Shown in pieces: positions 45,082 to 53,378 of a DNA stretch of 64,000 nucleotides (the stretch's first letter is position 1; every line of letters starts with the position of its first letter). The DNA is from Nostoc sp. CHAB 5824. Lineage in GTDB: Bacteria; Cyanobacteriota; Cyanobacteriia; Cyanobacteriales; Nostocaceae. The stretch lies in contig NZ_JAIVFT010000012.1 in NCBI RefSeq assembly GCF_020829665.1, positions 1-64,000 of the forward strand. Reading direction: 5' to 3'. Position numbers and translations under genes: made by a program. The notes under the pieces were generated by a model that saw only the letters and a program-made list of their open reading frames with translations, searched no databases and was not told where the DNA came from.

Positions 45082-45987
45082 TTATTCTCTAGAAGCGGAA
45101 TATGCTGGCTCAATTACCCTACCGCGCCGAATCAAGCGATCGCCTTTTAACAGAGCCGGAGTTAAAGTTACGTGATCTTTGGTATCGGGGTCGATACTTG
45201 GCTCAAAGTCAAAAAACTCGCGATCGCTGTGAGGGTCATTTGGTCGATAAATTTGAGCGTTAATTCCCTGAGACATTAAAATCTGTGGTAGAAGTTTCGC
45301 AAGTTCATGAGCCATTTGGGGTTTATCAAGTTTTGATGCGCCCATTAGCCTTTGCAGAAAATTCAATAGCTCTGGCAGTTCTTCTATTGCTAAGTCGCCT
45401 TCATGTTTATTCCATTCTTCTACTCTAGCTACTGCTAGGTCGATAGTGTTGAGAGCATCGCCAAGATGATCTAAAAATACATTGCTATCAACCCGGAGCA
45501 TAGGTTTAGGTAATTCCAATAGCTTTGAAGACATAGAATTTTGCTGGCTCTTTAACTCAAGTTGAAGCACAACTTCTACCCCTAGAAGTAGAGAGGTTAG
45601 TAAGATAGCCATCCATGCACCTGGGGTAGTTTTAGTTAAAGAGAACAACGAACCTAAGATGCCTATATAAATTAGTCCTTTTAGCAGTTTTAGGATTAAT
45701 CTGCTGGAAAAAAACTTTGTACCTGAGTTAGTAAATTGCTTTCGCTCTGTTGCAGCAATCTGAGAATAGTTAGCCGCAGCGAGAGTGGCGATGGACTGTC
45801 GCAGCGTATCTAGGAAAAAGGAAGCCAGACGAACTTGAGCCAGATTAAGTTTTTCAATGTAAATTCTTTCGAGATTATCAAGTCGATTCTGAACCAACTT
45901 AACTATCTCGTCAATGTTGGTTGCATTATCAATATCTGTCTGGAGTTGGTTGCGTTCTTCGCTAAAAAGTGAAGTGATTGTTTTCAT
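45082..45987 (-). CDS. Membrane coiled-coil partner of the Hsp70-like ATPase
   Basis: This 301-residue protein has an N-terminal helical region (RNQLQTDIDNATNIDEIVKL), two adjacent membrane segments (about 97-143, GLIYIGILGSLFSLTKTTPG and AWMAILLTSLLLGVEVVLQL) and a C-terminal soluble part (LLNFLQRLMGASKLDKPQMA, then an acidic FEPSIDPDTKDH). I recognise no family. It is the first gene of a two-gene operon with the Hsp70-like ATPase, 14 bp apart, so the two products probably work as one membrane-associated complex. Confidence 0.7.
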   Translation of the reverse strand: MKTITSLFSEERNQLQTDIDNATNIDEIVKLVQNRLDNLERIYIEKLNLAQVRLASFFLDTLRQSIATLAAANYSQIAATERKQFTNSGTKFFSSRLILKLLKGLIYIGILGSLFSLTKTTPGAWMAILLTSLLLGVEVVLQLELKSQQNSMSSKLLELPKPMLRVDSNVFLDHLGDALNTIDLAVARVEEWNKHEGDLAIEELPELLNFLQRLMGASKLDKPQMAHELAKLLPQILMSQGINAQIYRPNDPHSDREFFDFEPSIDPDTKDHVTLTPALLKGDRLIRRGRVIEPAYSASRE

Positions 45988-46205
45988 TGCGTTGAATAAG
46001 ACTTTAACGTTACTAATAGGTGTGAAACGAACAATTGTTTACTCATTTCACCCTGTAATCACATGATGACTGATGTAATTAACTCAGTTGCATGATTCCA
46101 GCATATTTTTATTGGAAAATTGCGCTCAATGTTATGTAGAAATCTTGCATATAGTTGAGATCGCACTTAGACTGCTGATGAGGCAGGGTCACTGGCAATA
46201 CGATT

Positions 46206-46316
46206 CAGTTAACGTTTTAATATTTTGAAGATCCCCCCAACCCCCCGATAAATTGGGGGGCTTAGAAACCTCTTTTACCCCCTTAAAAAGGGGGTCGCCG
46301 CAGGCGGGGGGATCTG
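46206..46316. repeat. G/C-run hairpin repeat
   Basis: The text has CCCCCCAACCCCCC (46230-46246), TTGGGGGG (46253-46260), ACCCCCTTAAAAAGGGGGT and GGCGGGGGGATC, which pair in several ways to form strong hairpins. It is a common kind of Nostoc intergenic repeat. It sits in the 410-bp gap between the ATPase operon and the SAM hydrolase-like gene, which otherwise shows nothing definite. Confidence 0.6.
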
Positions 46317-46397
46317 TATTGGGTTCACTGGGGCCTTTGAAGCCACCCATTGCCTAACCATTGATTGCAAATTACTAGCTAAGGTAGGAGGAGCAGA

Positions 46398-47189
46398 ATG
46401 TTTATTTGCGTCATTGCAGACTACGGTACAGGAGATCCGGCATTTACAGAAGTCACACAACGTCTGCTGATGGCTTTACCCGATGCCCAAATTCATTTGC
46501 TTTCGGTTCCAGCATTCAGTACCTTGGCAACGGGATTCTGGATTGCCCAACTAGGACTTAACCCAGGCCCTAGCGATCGCCTAATTTATCACAACTGTGC
46601 GCCTCGTCAAGATGATCCTGAAGCCCGCCGAGACAATGAAGGTGAAGGGCTAACTTATGCCCTTTTATCCAATGGTGTAAAAGTAGTGGGTGTGAATGCA
46701 GGTTACACCCTCTCCTTTATCAAAGACTATACAAAGGAGTTGCGAGTGGTCAACGTTTCTCGTGGTGGTTCGCAGTTTCGCTCACGGGATGTGTTTCCTC
46801 CGGCTGCGGCTGCCATTATGAATGAAGATTTTAGCCTTTTGGGAGATAGCCTTAAGAGCGAGCAAATCCCAGATGTTCCACCAGATCGAATCGCCTGGAT
46901 TGATGGCTACGGCAACATCAAAACAACTATTGGGGCGCATACACTGAACTTGGAGCCTCAAACCAAGATCGTGATCCGAATTGGAGATGTGGTCAGTGAT
47001 GCAGTGTATTCTGATGGTAGCTTCAAGGTGTCTGAAGGAACTTTGGCCTTCGCTCCTGGTAGTTCCGGTTGGTCAAGAGGCGATTCAGGAGAACCATTGC
47101 GCTTCCTAGAATTATTTCTACGAGGAGGGAGTGCTTGGGAACGCTTTGGCCGTCCCCGTGTGAATCAACAAGTAACTCGAATTGCCTAA
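46398..47189 (+). CDS. SAM hydroxide adenosyltransferase family (DUF62)
   Basis: This 263-residue protein belongs to the DUF62/SAM hydroxide adenosyltransferase family, related to fluorinase and chlorinase. Signatures are VIADYGTGDPAFTEVTQRL (D-x-G loop binding SAM), VSRGGSQFRSRDVFPPAAAA and WIDGYGNIKTTIG. Typical members split S-adenosylmethionine to adenosine and methionine. The usual leading TDFG motif reads ADYGTGD here and the halogen-specific loop is absent, so hydrolysis rather than halogenation is likely. AGGAGGAGC lies 5 bp before ATG. Confidence 0.85.
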   Translation: MFICVIADYGTGDPAFTEVTQRLLMALPDAQIHLLSVPAFSTLATGFWIAQLGLNPGPSDRLIYHNCAPRQDDPEARRDNEGEGLTYALLSNGVKVVGVNAGYTLSFIKDYTKELRVVNVSRGGSQFRSRDVFPPAAAAIMNEDFSLLGDSLKSEQIPDVPPDRIAWIDGYGNIKTTIGAHTLNLEPQTKIVIRIGDVVSDAVYSDGSFKVSEGTLAFAPGSSGWSRGDSGEPLRFLELFLRGGSAWERFGRPRVNQQVTRIA

Positions 47190-47619
47190 ATCAAATCCAC
47201 TTCTTCATAGCCTACAGATAAACCTGACTTTTCACGGTATCTGGAAAACCTCTCTTCTTCATCTCTCTTCTAAAAGGAGAGAGACTTTAAATTTTCCCCC
47301 TTCCAGCGTCGAGAAGGAGGTTAAGGGGTTAGGTTTTCGTGATCTTTTTCCAAATGGCGTAAAAAGTCAGGTGTATTGCAAGGTATTAAAATAATTCGTA
47401 ATTTGTAATTCGTAATTTCTAATTACATGATTTTAGACTAATACCCTTGAGATCAAATATTTTGCCTATCGATTACGCTTATAGCATCGGTGAGAGGTTA
47501 AGGTAGCTGCATTTTTGTCATTTATTGTTAACCTCTCATCGATGACTGCCACTACCCAACAGTCTTTAATCATGCGTATGTTATATAGGCAAAAACTTTC
47601 AATGTATAGCTTCAGAAAC
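47190..47619. other. Intergenic stretch, no gene
   Basis: It contains a purine-rich AAAGGAGAGAGAC, a repeat-like GCGTCGAGAAGGAGGTTAAG common in Nostoc spacers, and heptameric TTCGTAA repeats at 47393-47423. No convincing open frame lies on either strand. It separates two convergent genes, so nothing regulatory is required here. Confidence 0.5.
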
Positions 47620-48084
47620 TTACTTTGCTGTGAAATTGCCTATAATGCCACCAGCTTCGAGCGAACATCTAAAAAGTGTACCTGTTTCGCTATTCCCATC
47701 AGGCCCATCATTTACATCAAGGCTACCGAGATTCAGGGTTTGCCAAACTTTTGGCCCAGAAGTAGTATAAGTTAGAAAACTAGACGAGGTACTGTTTCCA
47801 ACACCATTAATCGAAATTGTTTGACACGAGCTATTATTTCCATAAATTCTGACTGACGTTGGGTGAGAACCTGGTGAAAGTTGCAGGGTTCCTATGACTT
47901 GAACACTGTAACTACAGTTATTAATAATTCCCCCATAGCTCGAAGTGCTTAAACATGAATTGTCTTGGGGATAGGAATTCTTCATAGTAGCTCCCGGTGC
48001 CGTTACTGCCAAAGCTTGGTTCGCCATTAAGCTTATAACTCCAGCCAACATACTTACCAAATAAGCTTTTATAAAAAACCGCAT
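47620..48084 (-). CDS. Small secreted protein, uncharacterised
   Basis: This 154-residue protein starts with a signal peptide (MRFFIKAYLVSMLAGVISLM through ANQALA). The mature part is rich in Ser, Asn, Gly and Thr with four Cys (LSTSSYGGIINNC, SSCQTISINGVGN, FRCSLEAGG), which suggests a beta-rich, disulfide-linked extracellular domain. No family is recognised. It stands alone, with its promoter in 48085-48233, a region bordered by large hairpins. Confidence 0.7.
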   Translation of the reverse strand: MRFFIKAYLVSMLAGVISLMANQALAVTAPGATMKNSYPQDNSCLSTSSYGGIINNCSYSVQVIGTLQLSPGSHPTSVRIYGNNSSCQTISINGVGNSTSSSFLTYTTSGPKVWQTLNLGSLDVNDGPDGNSETGTLFRCSLEAGGIIGNFTAK

Positions 48085-48233
48085 TTTTTTTACTCCAATT
48101 TTGTATATATTTCAGTTTCATAAATTGAATTTACCTAAGAATTAAGCATGTTTTTGACAAAGTTATTCTGTCGTTACAATACTTTTTTATAACTTTTTCA
48201 TATAATATTTAAGCTGTCAAAGACTTTGAAAAT

Positions 48234-48308
48234 AATGATAATCAAAAAGAGGCAAAGAAGTGCGATCTATACTCGCATCCTTTCCCTCTTTACCACATGA
48301 TTATCATT
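48234..48308. other. Large nested hairpin, 75 nt
   Basis: The outer arms AATGATAATCA (48234-48244) and TGATTATCATT (48298-48308) pair perfectly. Inside, AAGAGG pairs with CCTCTT (near 48286), and further inside TGCGA pairs with TCGCA. This makes one long interrupted stem. It lies in the rpaA-secreted protein gap and could be a structured RNA, a terminator or a small mobile element. Confidence 0.6.
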
Positions 48309-48314
48309 TTGATT

Positions 48315-48356
48315 AAACTTATTTTGAGTATTTTAACTCATTGACAAAATAAGTTT
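48315..48356. other. Second hairpin, 12-bp stem
   Basis: AAACTTATTTTG (48315-48326) pairs perfectly with CAAAATAAGTTT (48345-48356), with TGAGT/ACTCA forming an inner stem. It immediately follows the 75-nt hairpin. Its AT-rich stem with flanking T runs could stop transcription from either side. Confidence 0.55.
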
Positions 48357-48381
48357 TATCTGAAAATCTCAAGGATGCCCT

Positions 48382-48412
48382 TGTAGAGACGTTGCATTGC
48401 AACGTCTCTACA
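48382..48412. repeat. 31-nt palindrome downstream of rpaA
   Basis: TGTAGAGACGTTGCA and its exact reverse complement flank one central T. The arm GTAGAGACG is shared with the palindrome at 26972-26997. It lies about 100 bp beyond the rpaA stop codon and is a dispersed palindrome that may also act as a terminator. Confidence 0.75.
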
Positions 48413-48514
48413 CAGCAGAAAGTCTTACCAATAACCTTAACTAAACGGTAGAAATAAGAGTTACAGAGAGTTATTGCCTAATTCATGGCTTAGTTAAGGG
48501 AATTTAGCGTGATT

Positions 48515-49258
48515 TCATTCAACGACTGTTACTGAAGCCCCTTCATTTGATGGAGGTATACTGGGTAATTCAAGACAGTATCCAGCACCATACACTGTTT
48601 TTATATAGCGGGGGTGGCGGGGATCTGGTTCTAGCTTGGTTCTCAAGTGGCGAATATGGACTCGAATCGTTTCAATGTCGTCATCGGGATCGTAGCCCCA
48701 AACTTCTCTGAGAATTTCACTGGGAGAAACCGTTTGACCGTGGCGTTGCAGTAAGCAGTGAAGTAACTCAAATTCCAAGTGAGTCAGTTTCACTGTCTCA
48801 TTGAACCATATAGCCTCAAATCTTTCGGGAACTAGGGTGAGTGAGCCATAGTTCAGAATCTCACTATGTTTTGCTGCCTGGGGAATGCGGTCAGTACGTC
48901 GCAAAAGTGCCCGCACCCGCGCCAGCAGTTCTTCAACTTCAAAAGGCTTGGTGAGGTAGTCATCTGCGCCAGCATTGAAGCCCTCTACTTTGTCCTGAGT
49001 TTGGCTCAAAGCCGTCAACATTAACACGGGAATCTCAGAGGTGCGATCATCTCGACGCAGGCGTTGGCAAACGGTAAACCCATCTACTCTGGGCAACATT
49101 AAATCGAGCATGATCAAGTCTGGTTGTAGCTGGAGAGCCAGCGCTTGACCTTTGATGCCGTCTTCAGCTTGACTAACATCGTAGCCAGCCATTTCCAAGT
49201 TGACGGCAACTAGTTCTGAAATCGCTGGGTCATCGTCTATGACAAGAATCCTCGGCAT
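48515..49258 (-). CDS. rpaA: RpaA-type OmpR-family response regulator
   Basis: This 247-residue regulator has a receiver (Asp52 in LIMLDLMLPRVDGF, start MPRILVIDDDPAISELVAVN) and an OmpR winged-helix domain (LNYGSLTLVPERFEAIWFNE, then TVKLTHLEFELLHCLLQRHG and GYDPDDDIETIRVHIRHLRT). The phrase HSEILNYG and the PERFEAIWF segment match cyanobacterial RpaA, the output regulator of the circadian clock phosphorylated through SasA. It would bind DNA of dusk genes in its phosphorylated form. A paralogue assignment cannot be excluded, but the match is close. It is monocistronic. Confidence 0.82.
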   Translation of the reverse strand: MPRILVIDDDPAISELVAVNLEMAGYDVSQAEDGIKGQALALQLQPDLIMLDLMLPRVDGFTVCQRLRRDDRTSEIPVLMLTALSQTQDKVEGFNAGADDYLTKPFEVEELLARVRALLRRTDRIPQAAKHSEILNYGSLTLVPERFEAIWFNETVKLTHLEFELLHCLLQRHGQTVSPSEILREVWGYDPDDDIETIRVHIRHLRTKLEPDPRHPRYIKTVYGAGYCLELPSIPPSNEGASVTVVE

Positions 49259-49415
49259 TCTTAAAAAATTATTACTACTTATTAAGGATAATTAACAACC
49301 TTTGATAGATACAAAGATTTTTGAATCGATTCTAAGAAAGTTTTTAAATCTTACATAAATATTAAGATTAAATGACTGTGAAATCAAGACTCAATTACAC
49401 GAAATCTTATAGTCT

Positions 49416-50480
49416 ATGATGTGTTATACTCCCCCCTACAATCCGTCTTGGTTTTTACAAAACGGTGTGATGATGACTGTATACACCGCTTTGTGGGGAA
49501 AACGTTACTGGGAAAGTACTACTCGATTACTTGAACCGTCTTATCAAGAGAAAATCTTTATTGGTGGCCAAGGTGTGCCAATTTTTGGCTTGGTTGCCAT
49601 CCCTGAAAATGCTCATAGCACGATTATCGGTACTTATGGCATTACTGGAGAGTTAGGGACGGAATGGTTTTTGAGAGTGCTAGGACGTAAGGCTTACGCT
49701 CAAGGCTACGCTGTAGTGTTATTTGATTGGCGTGCCCACGGCAAAACTGCCGAATTTTCACCGACTCTAACTTCTGATGGTTTGTATGAGGGGGAAGATT
49801 TTGTTCGTATCGCCGCCGCTGCTAAGGCAATAGGATGTCCGGGAAAATTTTGGTTTACAGGGTATTCTTTAGGAGGGCAATTGGCGTTATGGGCGCTAAA
49901 GGTTGCTGGTGAGGTGATTAAGGAGTATGGAGATTTAGGACTAGAAGATAGTGATATTGGCGGTGGTATGGTGATTTGTCCTAGTTTGGATTCTGAGCGA
50001 TCGCTATCTTATCTAGTTACAAAGCCCTTCGGCAGATATTTGGAAGCAGGGATTGCACAAAATTTAAAAAAACTGGCATGGCGAATACATGATGCCCATC
50101 CTGGAAGCATTGACCCAGCGGCGATTGAACGGGCAAACAGTATCTGGGGTTTTGACAATGAATTGGTAATCAACCGACTAGGTTTTCCTTCTGTGGAGGC
50201 ATATTATCAAGCTAGTAGTGCTTTACAAATATTGCCGCAAATCTCGAAACCAACTTTGATTTTATATGCTGCTGACGATCCACTTTTTGACCCAGCCATC
50301 ATACCGGAATTAGAAAAAGCTTGCGATCGCAATCCCGTGATAGATTTGTTACTTACTCAGTATGGGGGCCATGTTGGCTATTTGAGCAGTAAAGAGTGTC
50401 AACGTCAAGTACAAGATTCTGACCCTTGGTGGGCATGGAATCGGGTTTTAGAATGGTTGGAGAAACAGGGTAATTCGTAA
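49416..50480 (+). CDS. YheT-type alpha/beta hydrolase
   Basis: This 354-residue protein is an alpha/beta hydrolase with a long N-terminal lid region: DWRAHGKTAEFSPTLTSDGL, the nucleophile elbow FWFTGYSLGGQLALWALKVA, LILYAADDPLFDP and YGGHVGYLSS, which supply Ser, Asp and His. The layout resembles YheT/EMB8-like esterases. The frame opens at 49416 with two Met codons; ATG at 49470 (MMTVYTALWGKRYWEST) is a better match to the family. A divergent promoter region is shared with rpaA. Confidence 0.85.
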   Translation: MMCYTPPYNPSWFLQNGVMMTVYTALWGKRYWESTTRLLEPSYQEKIFIGGQGVPIFGLVAIPENAHSTIIGTYGITGELGTEWFLRVLGRKAYAQGYAVVLFDWRAHGKTAEFSPTLTSDGLYEGEDFVRIAAAAKAIGCPGKFWFTGYSLGGQLALWALKVAGEVIKEYGDLGLEDSDIGGGMVICPSLDSERSLSYLVTKPFGRYLEAGIAQNLKKLAWRIHDAHPGSIDPAAIERANSIWGFDNELVINRLGFPSVEAYYQASSALQILPQISKPTLILYAADDPLFDPAIIPELEKACDRNPVIDLLLTQYGGHVGYLSSKECQRQVQDSDPWWAWNRVLEWLEKQGNS

Positions 50481-50485
50481 TTCGT

Positions 50486-50708
50486 AATGACGCTTGAATA
50501 CTCGCTCTAAGCGTACCCCTACGGGGAAGCAAGCTGCGCGGTAGCGTCTCTAAGAGTTGCCATGCCATTGGCGTACTCCTACGGGGATCTTGCTACGCGT
50601 AACGTGTCGCAGACAAGCCTCTCGTACCACTTCGTGGATCTTGCTACGCGTTAGCGTCTCTGAAAGAGAAGAGAAGGCTTTACGCTACGCTAACGTAATT
50701 CGTAATTA
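50486..50708. repeat. Cluster of small dispersed repeats
   Basis: Several overlapping relatives of the GTAGCGTCTC, TCTTGCTACGCG and GTGTCGCAGACAAG repeats lie side by side, with TACGGGGA (twice), CGTAGC-type palindromes and heptameric GTAATTC text at both ends. There is no coding capacity. It has the look of a landing zone for small dispersed repeats between the hydrolase gene and the DUF6888/DUF6887 pair. Confidence 0.65.
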
Positions 50709-50835
50709 AGATTCATCAGATTAAATCTGGGTTTCCAGAGAAAGCATCTGTAACCTTTTTTTAGAGAATGGGTATAAGGTTGTTGTACTCTAGTAGATTT
50801 TCTACGACAATTATTATGGGTGGAATAATTTTAAT

Positions 50836-51009
50836 ATGCCAACGCCAGAGCAGATGCGAACTTGTTTCATTCTTGGTTATTGGGCAACCAAGATGTATTT
50901 ACCAATATATTTGATTCGTATAGACGAGCGCACAAAAGATGTAATTATTCTGACTGGAGAAGAGACATAAATCTTAATTTACCCAAATGGAAAATGGAGA
51001 TATTTATGA
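50836..51009 (+). pseudogene. DUF6888-like gene with internal stop
   Basis: From ATG 50836 the frame reads MPTPEQMRTCFILGYWATKM, YLPIYLIRIDERTKDVIILT and GEET, then TAA at 50968-50970, then in the same frame ILIYPNGKWRYL and a stop at 51007-51009. The uninterrupted form would be a 57-residue DUF6888-type protein whose stop overlaps the next ATG by 4 bp. The TAA therefore looks like a single nonsense change. A 44-residue product is possible. Confidence 0.6.
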
Positions 51010-51218
51010 GCAGCAAACAAGATTTTATGTCAATGAGCCGTGCCCAGTTGCGTAAATATATCCTTGAACACAGAGAAGACGAGGCAGCCTTTCAAGTTTA
51101 CGTAGATAGATTTAAATCTGACAGTAATGAAATATTTCCAGCGCCACAAACTATAGATGATTTAAAAAACTTTCCCGAATTACAACGTCAGCACCAGCAA
51201 AAACCCAATCAAAGTTAA
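51006..51218 (+). CDS. DUF6887-type small protein
   Basis: This 70-residue protein matches the DUF6887 type in look: MSRAQLRKYILEHREDEAAF, QVYVDRFKSD, then PAPQTIDDLKNFPELQ. Genes of this kind pair with the DUF6888-like gene just upstream, here with a 4-bp overlap. The pair may be a toxin-antitoxin-like or uncharacterised two-gene module; the partner is broken by a nonsense codon. The frame is open from 50862, but ATG at 51006 is the coupled start. It precedes hetI by 19 bp. Confidence 0.68.
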   Translation: MSSKQDFMSMSRAQLRKYILEHREDEAAFQVYVDRFKSDSNEIFPAPQTIDDLKNFPELQRQHQQKPNQS

Positions 51219-51237
51219 TTAAGAATTACGAATTATC

Positions 51238-51954
51238 ATGACCGCTCATCATCTCTGGCTACCTGCACCAACAGATGTAAATTTGTTATCGGATGAAATT
51301 CATGTCTGGCGTATAGACCTTGACCAACCAGAACCACATCTGCAAAATTTAGTAGCGACTCTTTCCAGCGACGAAATAGCTCGTGCTGAACGGTTCTATT
51401 TTCAGGAACATCGGCAGCGTTTCATCGCTGGTCGTGGTATTCTCCGAATTATATTAGGTCGCTATTTGCGTATCCAGCCCCGACAAGTGCAGTTTAATTA
51501 TCAAGACCGTGGCAAACCAGTATTAGCAGATACATTTGTCGATAGTGGGCTGGCGTTTAACTTGTCTCATTCCCAAGCGTTGGGTTTGTGTGCGGTGAAT
51601 TGTACTCGCCAAATTGGTGTAGACCTAGAATATATTCGGCCTATGTCTGATTTAGAAGCTCTTGCCAAACGGTTCTTTTTACCGAGAGAATATGAAATGT
51701 TGCGATCGGTATCTCCCAACCAACAGCAAGAGGTATTTTTCCGTTACTGGACTTGTAAGGAAGCTTATTTAAAAGCAACTGGAGACGGACTATCTCAGTT
51801 AGAGCAAGTTGAAGTGTCGTTGACTCCTACAGAACCAGCCAAGTTACAGATATTAGAAGACTGGAGTCTTTTTGAACTACTACCTGCTAACAATTATGTT
51901 GCTGCCGTTGCTGTAGAGAATTTTGGCTGGAACTTAAAATGCTGGCAATATTGA
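51238..51954 (+). CDS. hetI: HetI, Sfp-type phosphopantetheinyl transferase
   Basis: This 238-residue protein transfers 4'-phosphopantetheine from CoA to acyl and peptidyl carrier domains. Sfp-type motifs are intact: GRGILRIILGRYL, FNLSHSQALGLCAV, IGVDLEYIRP (metal) and FRYWTCKEAYLKATGDGL (WxxKEAxxK). It is the expected activator of the HglB and HglE-type carrier domains. The gene faces the hetN-hgl block tail to tail (hetN ends 98 bp away) as in Anabaena PCC 7120. The short heptameric repeat just upstream may hold its promoter. Confidence 0.93.
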   Translation: MTAHHLWLPAPTDVNLLSDEIHVWRIDLDQPEPHLQNLVATLSSDEIARAERFYFQEHRQRFIAGRGILRIILGRYLRIQPRQVQFNYQDRGKPVLADTFVDSGLAFNLSHSQALGLCAVNCTRQIGVDLEYIRPMSDLEALAKRFFLPREYEMLRSVSPNQQQEVFFRYWTCKEAYLKATGDGLSQLEQVEVSLTPTEPAKLQILEDWSLFELLPANNYVAAVAVENFGWNLKCWQY

Positions 51955-52051
51955 ATTGATGTTGATTAAGCTCATCTCCTGCATGAAACAAGAGAAATTT
52001 TGCAGACATTGTAAAATAACCAATGCCCAATGACCAATGACAAATGACAAA

Positions 52052-52855
52052 TTACTTATCTTCCTGCATATTTCTCACAATTTTTGTCACTAGGTTTCTA
52101 GGTACAAATCTGACGCATTTTGCAAGCAGTTTATTGATAAAACCAGGAATGACAATAGTTTGACCCTTCATTAAGGCGCGATAACCAATTTCGGCTACTG
52201 TTTGTGCATCCATCATCTTTTTTCCCTTGAGCAACTTAGAGCCTGCCATTCCGGTTCTTTCATGAAAAGCAGATGCGGTTGAGCCTGGGCAAAGAACTGT
52301 TACAGTGACGCCTGTACCTTCTAATTCATTAGCGATCGCTTCTGAAAACGATAAGATATAGGCTTTAGTAGCAAAATAAACTGCCATCAAAGGCCCTGGT
52401 TGAAAAGCAGCAGCCGAGGCGACGTTTAAAATTTTTCCTTCACCTTGCTTTACCATGTGCTTCACGAATAGCTTGGTTAAATGGGTGAGACACACCAAAT
52501 TTACCTGTAGCATTTCCAGTTCAGTAGCTAAGTCTGTTTGGTGAAATAATCCATAGATACCAAATCCAGCATTATTTACCAGCACATCAACATTAATATC
52601 GGCGAGTTGCAACTCTGTGAAAATTTCTTCAGGAGCCGTTGATATAGATAAATCCTTAACAATACTCTTGACAAAAATTCCAAATTCTTCTTGGAATTTA
52701 ACTGCAATTTCTACTAGTTTTAGCCCATTTCTATCTACTAAGACAAGATTATAATCATGAGCAGCAAAAATACATGCTAATTGGTAGCCAATTCCACCGG
52801 CTGCCCCAGTAATAAGAGCAGTTTGTTTGCTCTGTCCTTGATGTGTTGTGTTCAT
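52052..52855 (-). CDS. hetN: HetN, SDR-family heterocyst pattern protein
   Basis: This 267-residue short-chain dehydrogenase has TGAAGGIGYQL (NAD(P) binding), NNAGFGIYG (94-97), the catalytic Ser147 in NVASAAA, and Tyr160/Lys164 in AVYFATKAYIL. In Anabaena PCC 7120 HetN carries RGSGR, which is needed to suppress heterocysts next to existing ones. The equivalent place here (137-141) reads QGEGK, so the peptide motif is missing while the reductase site is intact. Gene order (hetI, hetN, hglB) supports orthology. A C-terminal basic-hydrophobic tail (IPGFINKLLAKCVRFVPRNL) could bind membranes. Confidence 0.85.
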   Translation of the reverse strand: MNTTHQGQSKQTALITGAAGGIGYQLACIFAAHDYNLVLVDRNGLKLVEIAVKFQEEFGIFVKSIVKDLSISTAPEEIFTELQLADINVDVLVNNAGFGIYGLFHQTDLATELEMLQVNLVCLTHLTKLFVKHMVKQGEGKILNVASAAAFQPGPLMAVYFATKAYILSFSEAIANELEGTGVTVTVLCPGSTASAFHERTGMAGSKLLKGKKMMDAQTVAEIGYRALMKGQTIVIPGFINKLLAKCVRFVPRNLVTKIVRNMQEDK

Positions 52856-53378
52856 GTAAGAATGTTGGTGAATTCAATTTAATGAAACTGCGTTGCATTT
52901 ACAGTCGTTCTCGTTCTACAATTAAGTACGCGTAATATTTAAACTGACGAGAAATGTCTTAAGTTATTCCCCTTTCAAATACTTGTGTGATGCTTTGGAC
53001 AGATGTAGCAGTCCAAACGTAAATTTAGGACTTATGCATCGAATAAGTTAGGTCTTAAAAAAGTTCAATTATTTTAAACTACTAGTATCTGGCTTTTAAT
53101 TACTCACAAAAGCCAACAAGTAAAATCAAACTTTCATGCCCGACACTAACCATTCTATCCTCAATTGCTTCTGTCAAGAGTTGAATCCTAAAAATTTACA
53201 TTATTGAGCATAAAAAAACAGGGCACTTATATTGCCACTGTTGATGTATGAGTTGTTGCTGGCATCTGAAATATTGGCTATTCAGTAGTACTGAGTTCTA
53301 AAAAACATGGACTAAATCAAATTATTTTGTAAGATGTGTTACGGTTTTCATAACACATCCTATGCAGGTTGCAAATTC
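52856..53378. promoter_or_regulatory. hetN upstream region
   Basis: This 523-bp gap between hetN and the end of hglB holds no gene on either strand. It is AT-rich and must contain the hetN promoter and the hglB terminator. I could not identify a convincing NtcA or HetR site by eye. Confidence 0.4.

Noticed and set aside
46398..47189. Fluorinase or chlorinase (halogenase) function
   Set aside because: The protein lacks a recognisable halide-loop insertion and fits the more common SAM hydroxide adenosyltransferase type.
47182..47394. Short plus-strand frame after the SAM hydrolase-like gene
   Set aside because: It overlaps the preceding stop codon region and runs through dispersed-repeat text with no protein-like pattern.
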